Shown piece after piece: positions 8,700-17,422 of a DNA stretch of 32,460 nt. The notes below the pieces were generated by a model. The model saw only the letters and a list, made by a program, of their open reading frames with translations, ran no database searches and was not told where the DNA came from. A program made the translations under genes and the position numbers. This DNA comes from Achromobacter pulmonis (GTDB lineage Bacteria; Pseudomonadota; Gammaproteobacteria; Burkholderiales; Burkholderiaceae_B): NCBI RefSeq assembly GCF_002885955.2, contig NZ_POQS01000002.1, forward strand, positions 721,065 to 753,524, given 5' to 3'. Positions within the stretch are counted from its first letter, which is position 1. Every line of letters starts with the position of its first letter.

Positions 8700-10817
8700 T
8701 TGAAACGCCATTTCCACCCGGCCGCCCGCCCTGCGCGGCCGCAAGCCCTGTTGCCCCTGGCCGCCGCGCTGGCCGCCTGCCTAGGCGGCGCCGCGCAGGC
8801 CCAGCCCGCCGAACCCGCCACGCTGCTGCCCGCCGTGGAGGTCACGGGCGCGGCGGAAACCGCCACCAGTCCGGTCGCCGGCTACGTGGCCACGCGCAGC
8901 GCCACCGGCACCAAGACCGACACGCCGCTGTCGGAAACACCCCAGGCCATCACCGTGATCCCGCGCGACCAGATCGTCGACCAGGGCGCCCAGAACATCC
9001 AGGACACCATGAATTACGCCGCCGGGGTGCGGCCGAACGCGTACGGCGTGGACAACCGCGCCGACTACGTGCGAGTGCGCGGCGTCGAGCCGGTGCAGTA
9101 CCTGGACGGCCTGCGCCAGTACTTCAGCTTCAACAATCCGCGCACCGAGGTCTATGCGATGGAGCGCGTGGAAGTGCTGCGCGGCCCCTCCTCCATGCTG
9201 TACGGACAGGGCAGCACCGGCGGCATCGTCAATCTGGTCAGCAAGCGGCCGCTGGAAGAAGCGCAGCGCGAAATCGGCGTGGTGCTGGGCAACCACAACC
9301 GCCGCGAGATCCAGGCCGACCTGACCGGCCCGGTGACCGAAGACGGCCAATGGCTGTACCGCGTCATCGCGGTCGGACGCGACAGCGACACCCAGGTGCA
9401 GTACGCGCCGGACGACCGCCTCATGCTGGCGCCGTCGCTCACCTGGCGTCCCAGCGCCGCCACCTCGCTGACGCTGCAGGCCACCTGGCAGAAGGACCGC
9501 GCCGGCACCACGCAATCGTTCCTGCCGTGGAGCGGCTCGGTGCAGGAGAATCCCAACGGCCGCATTCCGACGCGGCGCTTCACCAGCGAGCCGGGCTTCG
9601 ACGCCTACGACACCGAGCAGTTCAGCGTGGGCTGGCTGTTCGAGCACCAGTTCAACGACACCTGGAAGGTGCGACAGAACTTCCGCAACACGGTCAGCAG
9701 CGTCGACTACAAGACGCTGTATCCCAACGTGTACGGCGCGCGCCGCGGCGATTCCTACATCGATGCCGAGCAGCAGACGGTCGACCGCTACTTCTACGTC
9801 AACAAGCCGCGCATGCGCACCCTGCTGGCCGACCAGAACCTCGAAGGCAAGCTGCACTGGGGCCGCACCGAACATACGGTGATCTTCGGCATGGACTACT
9901 CGCGCTACCGCGAGACCAGCCAGACCGCCACCGGCGCCGGCTCGCCGCTGAACCTGTTCCATCCCGAGTACGGCAACGCGCCGCAATACGAATTGAGCGA
10001 CAAGCCCAAGCAGAACCAGCAGCAGATCGGCTTCTATGCCCAGGACCAGATCACCTTCGACCGCAACTGGATCTTCCTGGCCGGCATCCGCCGCGACCGC
10101 GCCGACAGCACCACCGCGGGCCAGGACCGCGAGACGGACCTGGCCACCACCAAGCGCTTCGGCCTGATGTACGCGGCGGACAACGGCTGGTCGCCTTACC
10201 TCAGCTACAGCGAATCGTTCACGCCCATCGCCGGCGCCGACTTCTACGGCGACCGCTGGCAGCCGATGCGCGGCAAGCAGGTCGAGGCCGGCATCAAGTA
10301 CATGCCCAAGGACGCCGACATCGAATTCACCGCCGCCGCCTACGACCTGCGCGAAGAGAACCGCCAGACCAACGACCCCGACAATCCCAACAACCAGGTG
10401 CAGGCCGGCAAAACCCGCACCCGCGGCGTCGAACTGGAGCTGCGCGGGCGCGTCACCAAGGAACTGGACGTGATCGCCAACTACATCTACACCGACATCG
10501 ACCCGCAACTGGAGGCGCAGCCCAAGCACATGGCGTCGATGTGGGGCAAGTACCGCTTCGCGCTGGCCGGCCAGCCCGGCTTCGCGGTGGGCGCCGGCGT
10601 GCGCTACCTGTCGGCCTTCCGCGACGGCGGCGCGCCCGAGACGCCCGCCGTCACGCTGTTCGACGCCATGATCAGCTACGACAACGGCCCGTGGCGCTAC
10701 GCCCTGAACGTCAACAACATCGCCGACCGCAGCTACGAAGTGGTCTGCCTGGACCGCGGCGACTGCTTCTACGGCGCGCGCCGCACGGTCATGCTGAGCG
10801 GCGCCTACCGCTTCTAG
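8700..10817 (+). CDS. TonB-dependent siderophore-type outer-membrane receptor
   Basis: Outer-membrane receptor of 705 aa that would import ferric siderophores using TonB energy. It has a signal peptide (cleavage near AAQAQPA), a plug domain with TPLSETPQAITVIPRDQI, VRVRGVEP and VEVLRGPSSMLYGQGSTGG, and a beta-barrel ending in the terminal aromatic motif SGAYRF. I see no N-terminal signalling extension, so it is not the FecA type. The start used is TTG at 8700, with GGAG upstream; no ATG is well placed in this frame. The Fur-box-like site just upstream supports iron regulation. The siderophore cannot be named; no biosynthesis genes are present. Confidence 0.9.
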   Translation: MKRHFHPAARPARPQALLPLAAALAACLGGAAQAQPAEPATLLPAVEVTGAAETATSPVAGYVATRSATGTKTDTPLSETPQAITVIPRDQIVDQGAQNIQDTMNYAAGVRPNAYGVDNRADYVRVRGVEPVQYLDGLRQYFSFNNPRTEVYAMERVEVLRGPSSMLYGQGSTGGIVNLVSKRPLEEAQREIGVVLGNHNRREIQADLTGPVTEDGQWLYRVIAVGRDSDTQVQYAPDDRLMLAPSLTWRPSAATSLTLQATWQKDRAGTTQSFLPWSGSVQENPNGRIPTRRFTSEPGFDAYDTEQFSVGWLFEHQFNDTWKVRQNFRNTVSSVDYKTLYPNVYGARRGDSYIDAEQQTVDRYFYVNKPRMRTLLADQNLEGKLHWGRTEHTVIFGMDYSRYRETSQTATGAGSPLNLFHPEYGNAPQYELSDKPKQNQQQIGFYAQDQITFDRNWIFLAGIRRDRADSTTAGQDRETDLATTKRFGLMYAADNGWSPYLSYSESFTPIAGADFYGDRWQPMRGKQVEAGIKYMPKDADIEFTAAAYDLREENRQTNDPDNPNNQVQAGKTRTRGVELELRGRVTKELDVIANYIYTDIDPQLEAQPKHMASMWGKYRFALAGQPGFAVGAGVRYLSAFRDGGAPETPAVTLFDAMISYDNGPWRYALNVNNIADRSYEVVCLDRGDCFYGARRTVMLSGAYRF

Positions 10818-10834
10818 CGGCGGGCGCGGGAAAA

Positions 10835-10868
10835 CCTGTACGTACATCCTGTACGTACAGGTGTACAC
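10835..10868. promoter_or_regulatory. Palindromic operator in front of kdgT operon
   Basis: Two copies of the perfect 10-bp palindrome TGTACGTACA sit at 10837-10846 and 10850-10859. Together with flanking CC and GG they make a 12-bp inverted repeat with a 3-bp spacer (10835-10861). A third palindrome, GTGTACAC at 10861-10868, fits the GT-N-TA-N-AC core known for HutC-type GntR regulators. The GntR gene at the end of the operon is the likely binder. The region lies between the receptor stop and the kdgT start. Confidence 0.65.
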
Positions 10869-10952
10869 TACGGTTTTCCTTCGTCTTTTCAACCACCTGA
10901 CAGACGCCTGCACTAACGTCTGCATCTAGAAAACCGTCCTGGAGACTCGACA

Positions 10953-11981
10953 GTGTCGACCGAAACTTCCCGCTCGCCCTTTTTTGGCACGATGCAGAAA
11001 ATCCCCGGAGGATTGATGCTGGTGCCGCTGATCCTGGGTTCCCTGATCGGCACCTTCGCCCCCGACGCGCTGGCCATCGGCGGCTTCACCACCGCCCTGT
11101 TCAAGAACAGCGCCCTGCCCCTGATCGCGCTGCTGATCTTCGCCACCGGCACCCACGTCAACGCCCGCACCGGCGGCCCCATCCTGGCCACCGCCGGCAC
11201 CATCCTGCTGATGAAGACGCTGGTGCCCGCCACCCTCATCATCATCCTGGGCAGCTACGTCGGCCTGGACGGCGTGATGGGCGTGTCCATCCTGGCGCTG
11301 CTGGCGGCCTTCGACAACAGCAACGGCGGCCTGTGGCTGGCCTACACCGGCCAGTACGGCGACGCCCGCGACCGCGGCGCCTACGTGGCCAGCGCGGTCA
11401 ACGACGGCCCCTTCTTCAGCCTGCTGTTCCTGGGCGCCTCGGGCCTGGCCGACATCCCGATGGTGGCCCTGGTGGCGGCGCTGGTGCCGTTCCTGCTGGG
11501 CGTGGGGGTCGGCAACCTGGACCCCAAGTGGCGCGACGTGCTCAAGCCCGTGCCGAACATCGTCATTCCCTTCTTCGCCTTCGCGCTGGGCACCGGCATC
11601 AACCTGGGCGCCGTGGTCAGCGGCGGCGTCAGCGGCCTGATCCTGGGCCTGATCATCAGCCCCATCACCGGCGGCCTGGTGTACCTGGGCTACCGTTTCA
11701 TCCTGCGCCGCGGCGGCAAGAGCGGCCTGGGCTTCGCGGCCGGCACCACCGCCGGCAACGCCATCGCCACCCCCGCGGTGGTGGCGGCGGCCGATCCCAA
11801 CTTCCAGCAATACGTGTCGACCGCCACCGCGCAGGTCGCCGCCTGCGTGCTGATCAGCTCCATCCTGGCCCCGGTGCTGGCCTCGTTCTTCCTCAAGCGA
11901 GCGGGCGAACTCAAGTCCGAAGAGGCCGACGCGGCCGACGCGCACCCCTCGCTGCGCGAGGCGCGCGGAGAGGCGCTTTGA
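10953..11981 (+). CDS. kdgT: KdgT-type 2-keto-3-deoxygluconate permease family transporter
   Basis: Inner-membrane transporter of 342 aa with about ten hydrophobic segments and family blocks such as QKIPGGLMLVPLILG, AAFDNSNGGLW and AGTTAGNAIATPA. The name comes from the E. coli 2-keto-3-deoxygluconate/H+ symporter. Here the neighbours (acid-sugar kinase and PdxA2) suggest that the substrate is a four-carbon sugar acid such as threonate or erythronate. The start is GTG at 10953 with GGAG 9 nt upstream. The stop overlaps the next gene's TTG start (TTGA), which indicates translational coupling. Confidence 0.88.
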   Translation: MSTETSRSPFFGTMQKIPGGLMLVPLILGSLIGTFAPDALAIGGFTTALFKNSALPLIALLIFATGTHVNARTGGPILATAGTILLMKTLVPATLIIILGSYVGLDGVMGVSILALLAAFDNSNGGLWLAYTGQYGDARDRGAYVASAVNDGPFFSLLFLGASGLADIPMVALVAALVPFLLGVGVGNLDPKWRDVLKPVPNIVIPFFAFALGTGINLGAVVSGGVSGLILGLIISPITGGLVYLGYRFILRRGGKSGLGFAAGTTAGNAIATPAVVAAADPNFQQYVSTATAQVAACVLISSILAPVLASFFLKRAGELKSEEADAADAHPSLREARGEAL

Positions 11982-13195
11982 ATCCCGCCATCGCCATCGT
12001 CGCCGACGACCTGACCGGCTCGGGCGATACGGCGGTGCAGTTCGTCCGCGCCGGCTGGAGCACGCACCTGTCCATCGGCGGCGCCGACGAGGCGCTGGCC
12101 GGGCCGGCCACCGCCGGCGTCGAAGTGCTGGCCGTGACCACCAACAGCCGCGCGCTGGCCCCCGAGGCCGCCGCCGCGGTGGTGCGCGACAACGTGCGCC
12201 GACTGCGCGCGGCCGGCGTGACGCGCCTGTACAAGAAAGTGGACTCCACGCTGCGCGGCGCCTTCAAGGCCGAGGTCGACGCGGCGCGCGAGGCCTGGGG
12301 CCCGGACACGGTGGCGGTGATCTGCCCCGCCTTCCCGGCCACCGGCCGCACCGTGCAGGCCGGCGTGCTCTACGTGAACGGCAAGCCGGTCACCGAAACC
12401 TCGGCGGCCACCGACCCGGTCACGCCGGTGACCGAAAGCCATATCCCCACCCTGCTGGGCTGCGCCCACGTAGCGCAGCACGACGGCGACACGCCCGAAG
12501 CGCTGGCCGCGCGCATCCGCCAGGCCGGTCCGACCGTGGCGGTGGACGCCGCCAGCGACGCCGACCTGGAGCGGCTGGCGCGCGCCATCGGCCTGCTCGG
12601 CGCGCAGGCGCTGCCGGTGGGCGCGGGCGGCCTGGCCGCACCGCTCGCCCGGGTCTGGGCCGGCGCCGACCAGTCCGCCCCCGTGGTCGTGGTGGTGACC
12701 TCCCAGCACAGCGCGGCGCGCGCCCAGGCGGCCGCGCTGCAGGCCGCCGGCGCCGACACCTGGACGCCGTCGCTGGCCGACCTGGCCGATGACGCCGCCT
12801 GGCAGGCCTGGAGCCAGCCGCTGCTCGCGGCCCATGCCCAGGCGCCGGCCGAGGCCGGCACGGTGCTGCTGCTGGCCCCCGAAGGCCAGCGCGACGGGCT
12901 GGATTCCGAGACCGTCGCCGAACGCCTGGGCGGCCTGGCCGCGCAGCTGATCGCGGCCTCGCAGGCCGCCGGCGTGGTCGCCACCGGCGGCGACGGTGCG
13001 CGCAGCGTGCTGCTGGCGCTCGGCGCCCGCGGCATCGCGCTGGTCGACGAAGTAATGGGCGGCGTGCCCCTGGGCACGCTGACCGGAGGCACGGCCGCCG
13101 GCCTGCCCGTGGTGACCAAGGCCGGCGGCTTTGGCGCCGAAGACGTACTGGTTCGCGCGGTGCGCGCGATCCGCGACAGGAGATTCAAGCAATGA
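11978..13195 (+). CDS. dtnK: Four-carbon acid sugar kinase (DUF1537 family)
   Basis: Kinase of 405 aa. The N-terminal substrate domain begins AIVADDLTGSGDTAVQF and includes YKKVDSTLRGAF; the C-terminal nucleotide domain has VVATGGDGARSV and TLTGGTAAGLPVVTKAGGFG. DUF1537 proteins paired with PdxA2 phosphorylate D-threonate or D-erythronate at O4, which is established for the DtnK branch. Which epimer is used here cannot be read from sequence. The TTG at 11978 is chosen because GGAGAGG lies upstream and it overlaps the kdgT stop. Its own stop overlaps the pdxA2 ATG (ATGA). Confidence 0.87.
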   Translation: MNPAIAIVADDLTGSGDTAVQFVRAGWSTHLSIGGADEALAGPATAGVEVLAVTTNSRALAPEAAAAVVRDNVRRLRAAGVTRLYKKVDSTLRGAFKAEVDAAREAWGPDTVAVICPAFPATGRTVQAGVLYVNGKPVTETSAATDPVTPVTESHIPTLLGCAHVAQHDGDTPEALAARIRQAGPTVAVDAASDADLERLARAIGLLGAQALPVGAGGLAAPLARVWAGADQSAPVVVVVTSQHSAARAQAAALQAAGADTWTPSLADLADDAAWQAWSQPLLAAHAQAPAEAGTVLLLAPEGQRDGLDSETVAERLGGLAAQLIAASQAAGVVATGGDGARSVLLALGARGIALVDEVMGGVPLGTLTGGTAAGLPVVTKAGGFGAEDVLVRAVRAIRDRRFKQ

Positions 13196-14244
13196 CACAA
13201 CCCCAACCCAACAAGCTGCCGCTGCTGGCCGTGACCCTCGGCGACGTGGCCGGGATCGGGCCGGAGATCACGGCCAAGATGCTGATGGGCCATGACGAAC
13301 TGCGCCAGAAGGCGCGCCTGCTGGTGGTCGGCGACGTGGACGTCATGGCCAACGCGGTGCGCAGCCTGGGCGGCGATCCCGCCATCGTGCGCAAGCTCGA
13401 GCGCGCGGCCGATTGCAGCAACACCCCCGGCACCATCGAAGTGCTGCAGGCCGGCCCCTCGCTGGCCCACGTCAAGCTGGGCGAAATCAGCCCCGACGCC
13501 GGCGACGGCTCGGTGCGCTTCGTCACCACCGCCTGCGCGCTGGCGCGCGCCGGCGAGGTCGACGGTATCGTGACCGCGCCGCTGAACAAGGCCGCCATGC
13601 ACGCCGCCGGCCACAAGTGGCCCGGCCACACCGAACTGCTGGCCCATGAATTCGGCGTCAAGACCTTCTCGCTGGTGCTGTCGGCCGGCGACCTCTACAT
13701 CTTTCACGCCACCACACACGTGTCGCTGCGCCAGGCCATCGAGAACCTGACCCCGGCGCGCATGCGCGCGGTGCTGCGCCTGGCCGGCTCGTTCGCCAAG
13801 GCGCTGGGCCGCGGCGACCAGCCGGTGGCCGTCTCCGGCCTGAACCCGCATGCCGGCGAAAACGGCATCTTCGGCAGCGAAGACGCCGACATCCTGGCGC
13901 CCGCCGTGGCCGAGGCCAACGCCGAAGGCATCCTGGCCGCCGGCCCGATCCCCGCCGACGCCCTGTTCCCGCAGGCCGTGCGCGGCAAATGGAAGTTCGT
14001 GATCGCCTGTTACCACGACCAGGGCCACGCGCCCTTCAAGGCGGTCTACGGCGACGACGGCGTGAACATCACCGTCGGCCTGCCGGTGGTGCGCGTCTCG
14101 GTCGACCACGGCACCGCCTTCGACATCGCCGGCCGCGGCATCGCCCGCGAAGACAGCCTGGTCCTGGCCGCCGAGCGCGCCGCGCACCTGGCCCCGGGCT
14201 GGACGCATGTATGGGAAACTGCGCGGGCACAAACCGGAGGTTGA
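13192..14244 (+). CDS. pdxA2: 4-phosphothreonate/erythronate dehydrogenase, PdxA2 type
   Basis: NAD-dependent PdxA-fold dehydrogenase of 350 aa. It starts with the family signature PLLAVTLGDVAGIGPEI and keeps metal-binding histidines in ATTHVSLR (His176), GLNPHAGENG and CYHDQGHAPF, plus VSVDHGTAFDIAG. The PdxA2 group oxidises and decarboxylates the 4-phosphate of threonate or erythronate to dihydroxyacetone phosphate. The linked kinase supports this over a role in vitamin B6 synthesis. It overlaps the kinase gene by 4 bp and has AGGAG upstream. The GntR gene starts 7 bp after its stop. Confidence 0.87.
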   Translation: MTQPQPNKLPLLAVTLGDVAGIGPEITAKMLMGHDELRQKARLLVVGDVDVMANAVRSLGGDPAIVRKLERAADCSNTPGTIEVLQAGPSLAHVKLGEISPDAGDGSVRFVTTACALARAGEVDGIVTAPLNKAAMHAAGHKWPGHTELLAHEFGVKTFSLVLSAGDLYIFHATTHVSLRQAIENLTPARMRAVLRLAGSFAKALGRGDQPVAVSGLNPHAGENGIFGSEDADILAPAVAEANAEGILAAGPIPADALFPQAVRGKWKFVIACYHDQGHAPFKAVYGDDGVNITVGLPVVRVSVDHGTAFDIAGRGIAREDSLVLAAERAAHLAPGWTHVWETARAQTGG

Positions 14245-14251
14245 TTCCCCT

Positions 14252-15148
14252 ATGTCCACGGCGCCCGCCACGCACGATGCCTTGCCCGCACTAGACCGCT
14301 CCGGCGATACGCCGCTGCATGCCCAGGTGGCCACCCTGCTGCGCGGATACATCCGCACCAACCGCCTGGCGGCCGGCACCGCGCTGCCCAGCGAGGCGGG
14401 GCTGTGCGAGCGTTTCGGCGTGGCGCGCAGCGTGGTGCGCCAGGCCCTGGCGGCGCTGGCTTCCGAAGGCCTGATCCAGCGCGAAAGCGGCCGCCCGGCC
14501 ACCGTGGCCGCGCCGCAGGAGCATCGCCGGCTGGTGCAGCGCTCCACCGGCCTGTACGAGCAGTTCGCCCAGTCCGGCGTCGCGCTGCAGACCCGCGTGC
14601 TGGCTCTCGCCCGCGCCGAGCCGCCCGCGGAAGTCGCCGAATTCTTCGGCACGACCCGGCTGCTGATGCTGGAACGCCTGCGCCACGTGGCCGACGCGCC
14701 GCTGGCCTATGTGCGCACCTGGCTGCCGGCCGACGCCGTGCCCAGGCTGCGCACCGAAGACCTGACCGACGCCTCGCTGCACGGCGTGCTGACGCGGCGT
14801 TTCGGCCTGCGTCCCGGCGCCGGGCGCAATCAGATCCGGGCCGTGGCCGCCGACGCCACCCTGGGCCGCCTGCTGGACACGCCCGCCGGCACGCCGCTAT
14901 TGATGCTGCAGGGCCGCGGCATGGATCAGCTGGACCGGCCGCTGGAATGGTTCACCACCTGGCACCGCGCCGAACAACTGGTGTTCGACGTGGACGTCAG
15001 CGTGGGCCACGAAAGCTTGCAGCCGCGGCTGCAGACCGGCGCCGCGGCGTCCGAGGCCGCGCCCGAAGCGCACGACCCGCTGGCGCGCGCCCAGGCCCTG
15101 GTGGCCGAGCTTTCCGCCGAACTGGCGAGGCTGCGCGCGCAGCCCTGA
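14252..15148 (+). CDS. GntR-family regulator, HutC/UTRA type
   Basis: Regulator of 298 aa. The winged-helix domain covers about residues 18-90 with LPSEAGLCERFGVARSVVRQAL and RESGRPATV. A UTRA effector domain follows (about 110-260), including LLMLERLRHVADAPLAYVRTWLP and TPLLMLQGRG. The C-terminal tail is helical. It is the last gene of the kdgT operon, with GGAGG upstream of the ATG at 14252, so it is likely a local regulator that senses the substrate or a phosphorylated intermediate. The palindromes at 10835-10868 fit its family consensus. It converges on the ligase gene, 33 bp away. Confidence 0.9.
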   Translation: MSTAPATHDALPALDRSGDTPLHAQVATLLRGYIRTNRLAAGTALPSEAGLCERFGVARSVVRQALAALASEGLIQRESGRPATVAAPQEHRRLVQRSTGLYEQFAQSGVALQTRVLALARAEPPAEVAEFFGTTRLLMLERLRHVADAPLAYVRTWLPADAVPRLRTEDLTDASLHGVLTRRFGLRPGAGRNQIRAVAADATLGRLLDTPAGTPLLMLQGRGMDQLDRPLEWFTTWHRAEQLVFDVDVSVGHESLQPRLQTGAAASEAAPEAHDPLARAQALVAELSAELARLRAQP

Positions 15149-15181
15149 AGTCCTCTTGCGAGGTCCGCGCGCCGGGCCCGC

Positions 15182-16678
15182 TCACAGGCGCGCGGGCGCG
15201 GGCGCCAGTTGCCGCGCCAGCGCCTTGCGATCGACCTTGCCCACCGAGTTCTCCGGCAGGCGCTCCATCCAGCGCACCTCGCGCGGCACGTAGATCCGGC
15301 CCAGGCGCGCCAGCACCGCGGCCTGTATGCCGGCCTCGTCCGGCGCGGCGTCGCCGGCGCGCTGCACGAAGATCACGGGCACTTCGCCCAGGTCCTCGTC
15401 GGGCGCGCCCACCGCGCAGCAGGCCGCCACCCCGGGCAGCCCGGTCACCACCCCTTCTATCAGCGCCGGCGAAATGTTCTCGCCGCCCCGGATGATCACG
15501 TCCTTGATGCGGCCGGTGATGCTCAGATAGCCCTGCTCGTCGAAACGCCCCAGATCGCCCGTGCGCAGCAGCCGCGGCGCATCGGCGTCGGCGCCGTCCA
15601 CGCCCAGATACCCCAGCATCAGGCTGTCGCCCTCGATGCAGATCTCGCCTTCGCCGCCCGGCGCGGCCTGCGTGCCGTCGGGCAGGCGCAGGCTCACGCG
15701 CTGGCCGGCCAGCACCGTGCCCACGGAACCCACGCGGCGCGCCGCGGGCGGATTCATGGTCGAGGTGCAGGTGGCTTCCGACAGCCCGTACGACACCACC
15801 AGCGGACAGCCCAGGAAGGCCTCGATGCGCCGGTGCAGGGCTTCGGTGATGGGCGCCGAGCCGCACCGGGCGAAGCGCAGCGCCGCGAGGCTGGCCGGAT
15901 CGAATTCCAGCTCCAGCATGCGCGCATACATGGTGGGCACGCCGGTGATGATGGTGGGCCGGAACGCCGCGAGCAATCCCGGCATGTCCTCGGCCCGGAA
16001 GCGGCCGGCCAGCGCCACGCACGCGCCCGCCAGCAGCGGCGTGAAAATCTGGTTGTTGAGCGCATTGGTGTGATGCAGCGGCATGACGTGCAGCAGCCGG
16101 TCGCCGGGCGTCAGCCCGGTATGCGCCAGCACGCCGCGCGCGTTGTTGGCCAGCCCGCGATGGCTGAGCAGCACGCCCTTGGGATTGCCGGTGCTGCCCG
16201 ACGTGAACAGCAGCAGGCCGGCCTCGCCGGGCGCGGCGTCGCTGGCGCCGCGCCAATCCAGCGGTCCTTGCGCGACCGCGCCCGCCTCCAGCAGGCGTTG
16301 CGGCGCCAGGCCGCTGGCCCGGGCCGTCGCGGCGTTGGCCTCGTCGCGCAGCATCCAGCCCAGTCCCACCGCCGCCACGCGCCGGGCGGTCTCCGCGTCC
16401 GACAGGCGCGGCTCCAGCGGACACGGGCATGCGCCCGCCGCCATCACGCCCAGAATGGCCAGCACCTGGGCCTGCGAACGTTCCATCGCGATCGCCACCA
16501 GGCTGCCGCGCGCCACGCCGGCGGCGCGCAGGCCGCCGGCGATGCGTCCGACCTCATGGTGCAGACCGGCATAGGTCAGCACGCCGTCCGCGGTCGCGAT
16601 GGCGGGCCGGCCGGCCCATTGCGGCTGGCTCCACAGGCGCGCGAAAGCGGCCACCAGGGTGGCGTCGGCGATCGTCAT
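15182..16678 (-). CDS. AMP-forming acyl-CoA ligase, substrate unknown
   Basis: Acyl-CoA synthetase of 498 aa. The phosphate-binding motif is LLLFTSGSTGNPKG near residue 155. SYGLSEATCTSTMNPP, LLRTGDLGRFDEQGYLSITG and the hinge region with IIRGGENISP follow. The C-terminal catalytic lysine motif is PENSVGKVDRKAL. It is the last gene of a five-gene minus-strand operon, 9 bp after the gctB-like gene, with TAGGAGA before the ATG at 16678. Its substrate is probably the organic acid taken up or made by this pathway, but sequence alone does not say which. It is shorter than the FadD-like protein at 1902 and not closely similar. Confidence 0.87.
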   Translation of the reverse strand: MTIADATLVAAFARLWSQPQWAGRPAIATADGVLTYAGLHHEVGRIAGGLRAAGVARGSLVAIAMERSQAQVLAILGVMAAGACPCPLEPRLSDAETARRVAAVGLGWMLRDEANAATARASGLAPQRLLEAGAVAQGPLDWRGASDAAPGEAGLLLFTSGSTGNPKGVLLSHRGLANNARGVLAHTGLTPGDRLLHVMPLHHTNALNNQIFTPLLAGACVALAGRFRAEDMPGLLAAFRPTIITGVPTMYARMLELEFDPASLAALRFARCGSAPITEALHRRIEAFLGCPLVVSYGLSEATCTSTMNPPAARRVGSVGTVLAGQRVSLRLPDGTQAAPGGEGEICIEGDSLMLGYLGVDGADADAPRLLRTGDLGRFDEQGYLSITGRIKDVIIRGGENISPALIEGVVTGLPGVAACCAVGAPDEDLGEVPVIFVQRAGDAAPDEAGIQAAVLARLGRIYVPREVRWMERLPENSVGKVDRKALARQLAPAPARL

Positions 16679-16687
16679 GGCGGTCTC

Positions 16688-17422
16688 CTAACGCAGTGCG
16701 ACGGCGGCGTCGCGCTCGAACTGCCCGTCGGGGTCCAGTTCGCGCAGCGCGCGCGCCTCCGCCGCCGTGGGCGGCGCGGACGGCTCGGCGCCCGAGGCGT
16801 CGAACTCGAACCCCGTGCGCTCGCGCACTTCGGACAGGTTGGATTCCGGATGCCAGGACTGCAGCGCCAGGCGCCCGTCGCGCTTGACGAACACGGCGAT
16901 GGGCGTGACCACGCCATGGAATCCGCCCCAGGAAGTCATGAAGTCCAGCCTGGGCACGAAGGTGCGGCGCGAGTGCTCGGTGCGCCAGGTGCAGGCGCGC
17001 CTGGCGGTGGGCAGCATCACCGCGCCGCCGCCGCCGCCCGGCAGCCGCACCTTGGGTTCGTGCCAGTCGCCGATGCAGGAATTGTTGGCGCAGCCTTCCC
17101 CGTCGATCTGCGCGGCGCCCAGGAAGGTCAGGTCCATGCGGCCGCGCGTGCACAGGTCGTAGAAGTCCTCGTTCGAGAAAATCGAGGCCGTGTGCTCGGC
17201 CAGCACCGGGTCGGAGCTGGAGATCGGAACGTGCGAGGGCCGCGGATTCACGCCGCCGGCCACGTTGATGTAGACGAAGTCCCAGTCGTAGGCGCGCTTG
17301 GCCAGCAGGCAGGCCAGCATGGGCAGGGTGGAATTCACGCCGCTGAAGGTGATTTCGTCCGGCCGGATGAAACGCGCCAGGTTGGTGACGATGTACGAAA
17401 AGCCCGACCATTGCTCAGCCAT
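16688..17422 (-). CDS. CoA-transferase family I beta subunit (GctB/IpdB-like)
   Basis: Protein of 244 aa of the glutaconate-CoA-transferase B type. Family-like blocks are ITFSGVNSTLPMLACLLAKR, DLTFLGAAQIDGEGCANN and RLPGGGGGAVMLPTARRA. Where family I transferases carry a catalytic glutamate (ENG-like motif), I read INVAGGVNP and see no obvious glutamate; this was also noted for ring-cleaving IpdAB hydrolases. The reaction is therefore open: transferase or hydrolase. The gene overlaps the alpha subunit by 8 bp, with GGGAGG before the ATG at 17422, so the two are translated as a pair. Confidence 0.8.
   Translation of the reverse strand: MAEQWSGFSYIVTNLARFIRPDEITFSGVNSTLPMLACLLAKRAYDWDFVYINVAGGVNPRPSHVPISSSDPVLAEHTASIFSNEDFYDLCTRGRMDLTFLGAAQIDGEGCANNSCIGDWHEPKVRLPGGGGGAVMLPTARRACTWRTEHSRRTFVPRLDFMTSWGGFHGVVTPIAVFVKRDGRLALQSWHPESNLSEVRERTGFEFDASGAEPSAPPTAAEARALRELDPDGQFERDAAVALR

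Noticed and set aside
8781..10925. Long minus-strand frame opposite the TonB receptor (714 codons)
   Set aside because: Shadow of a GC-rich gene: low-complexity His/Val/Gly-rich translation, no motif, while the plus strand gives a full receptor.
11333..11977. N-terminal extension of the DUF1537 kinase frame through kdgT
   Set aside because: It reads arginine-rich sequence inside kdgT; the TTG at 11978 with GGAGAGG gives the normal family length.
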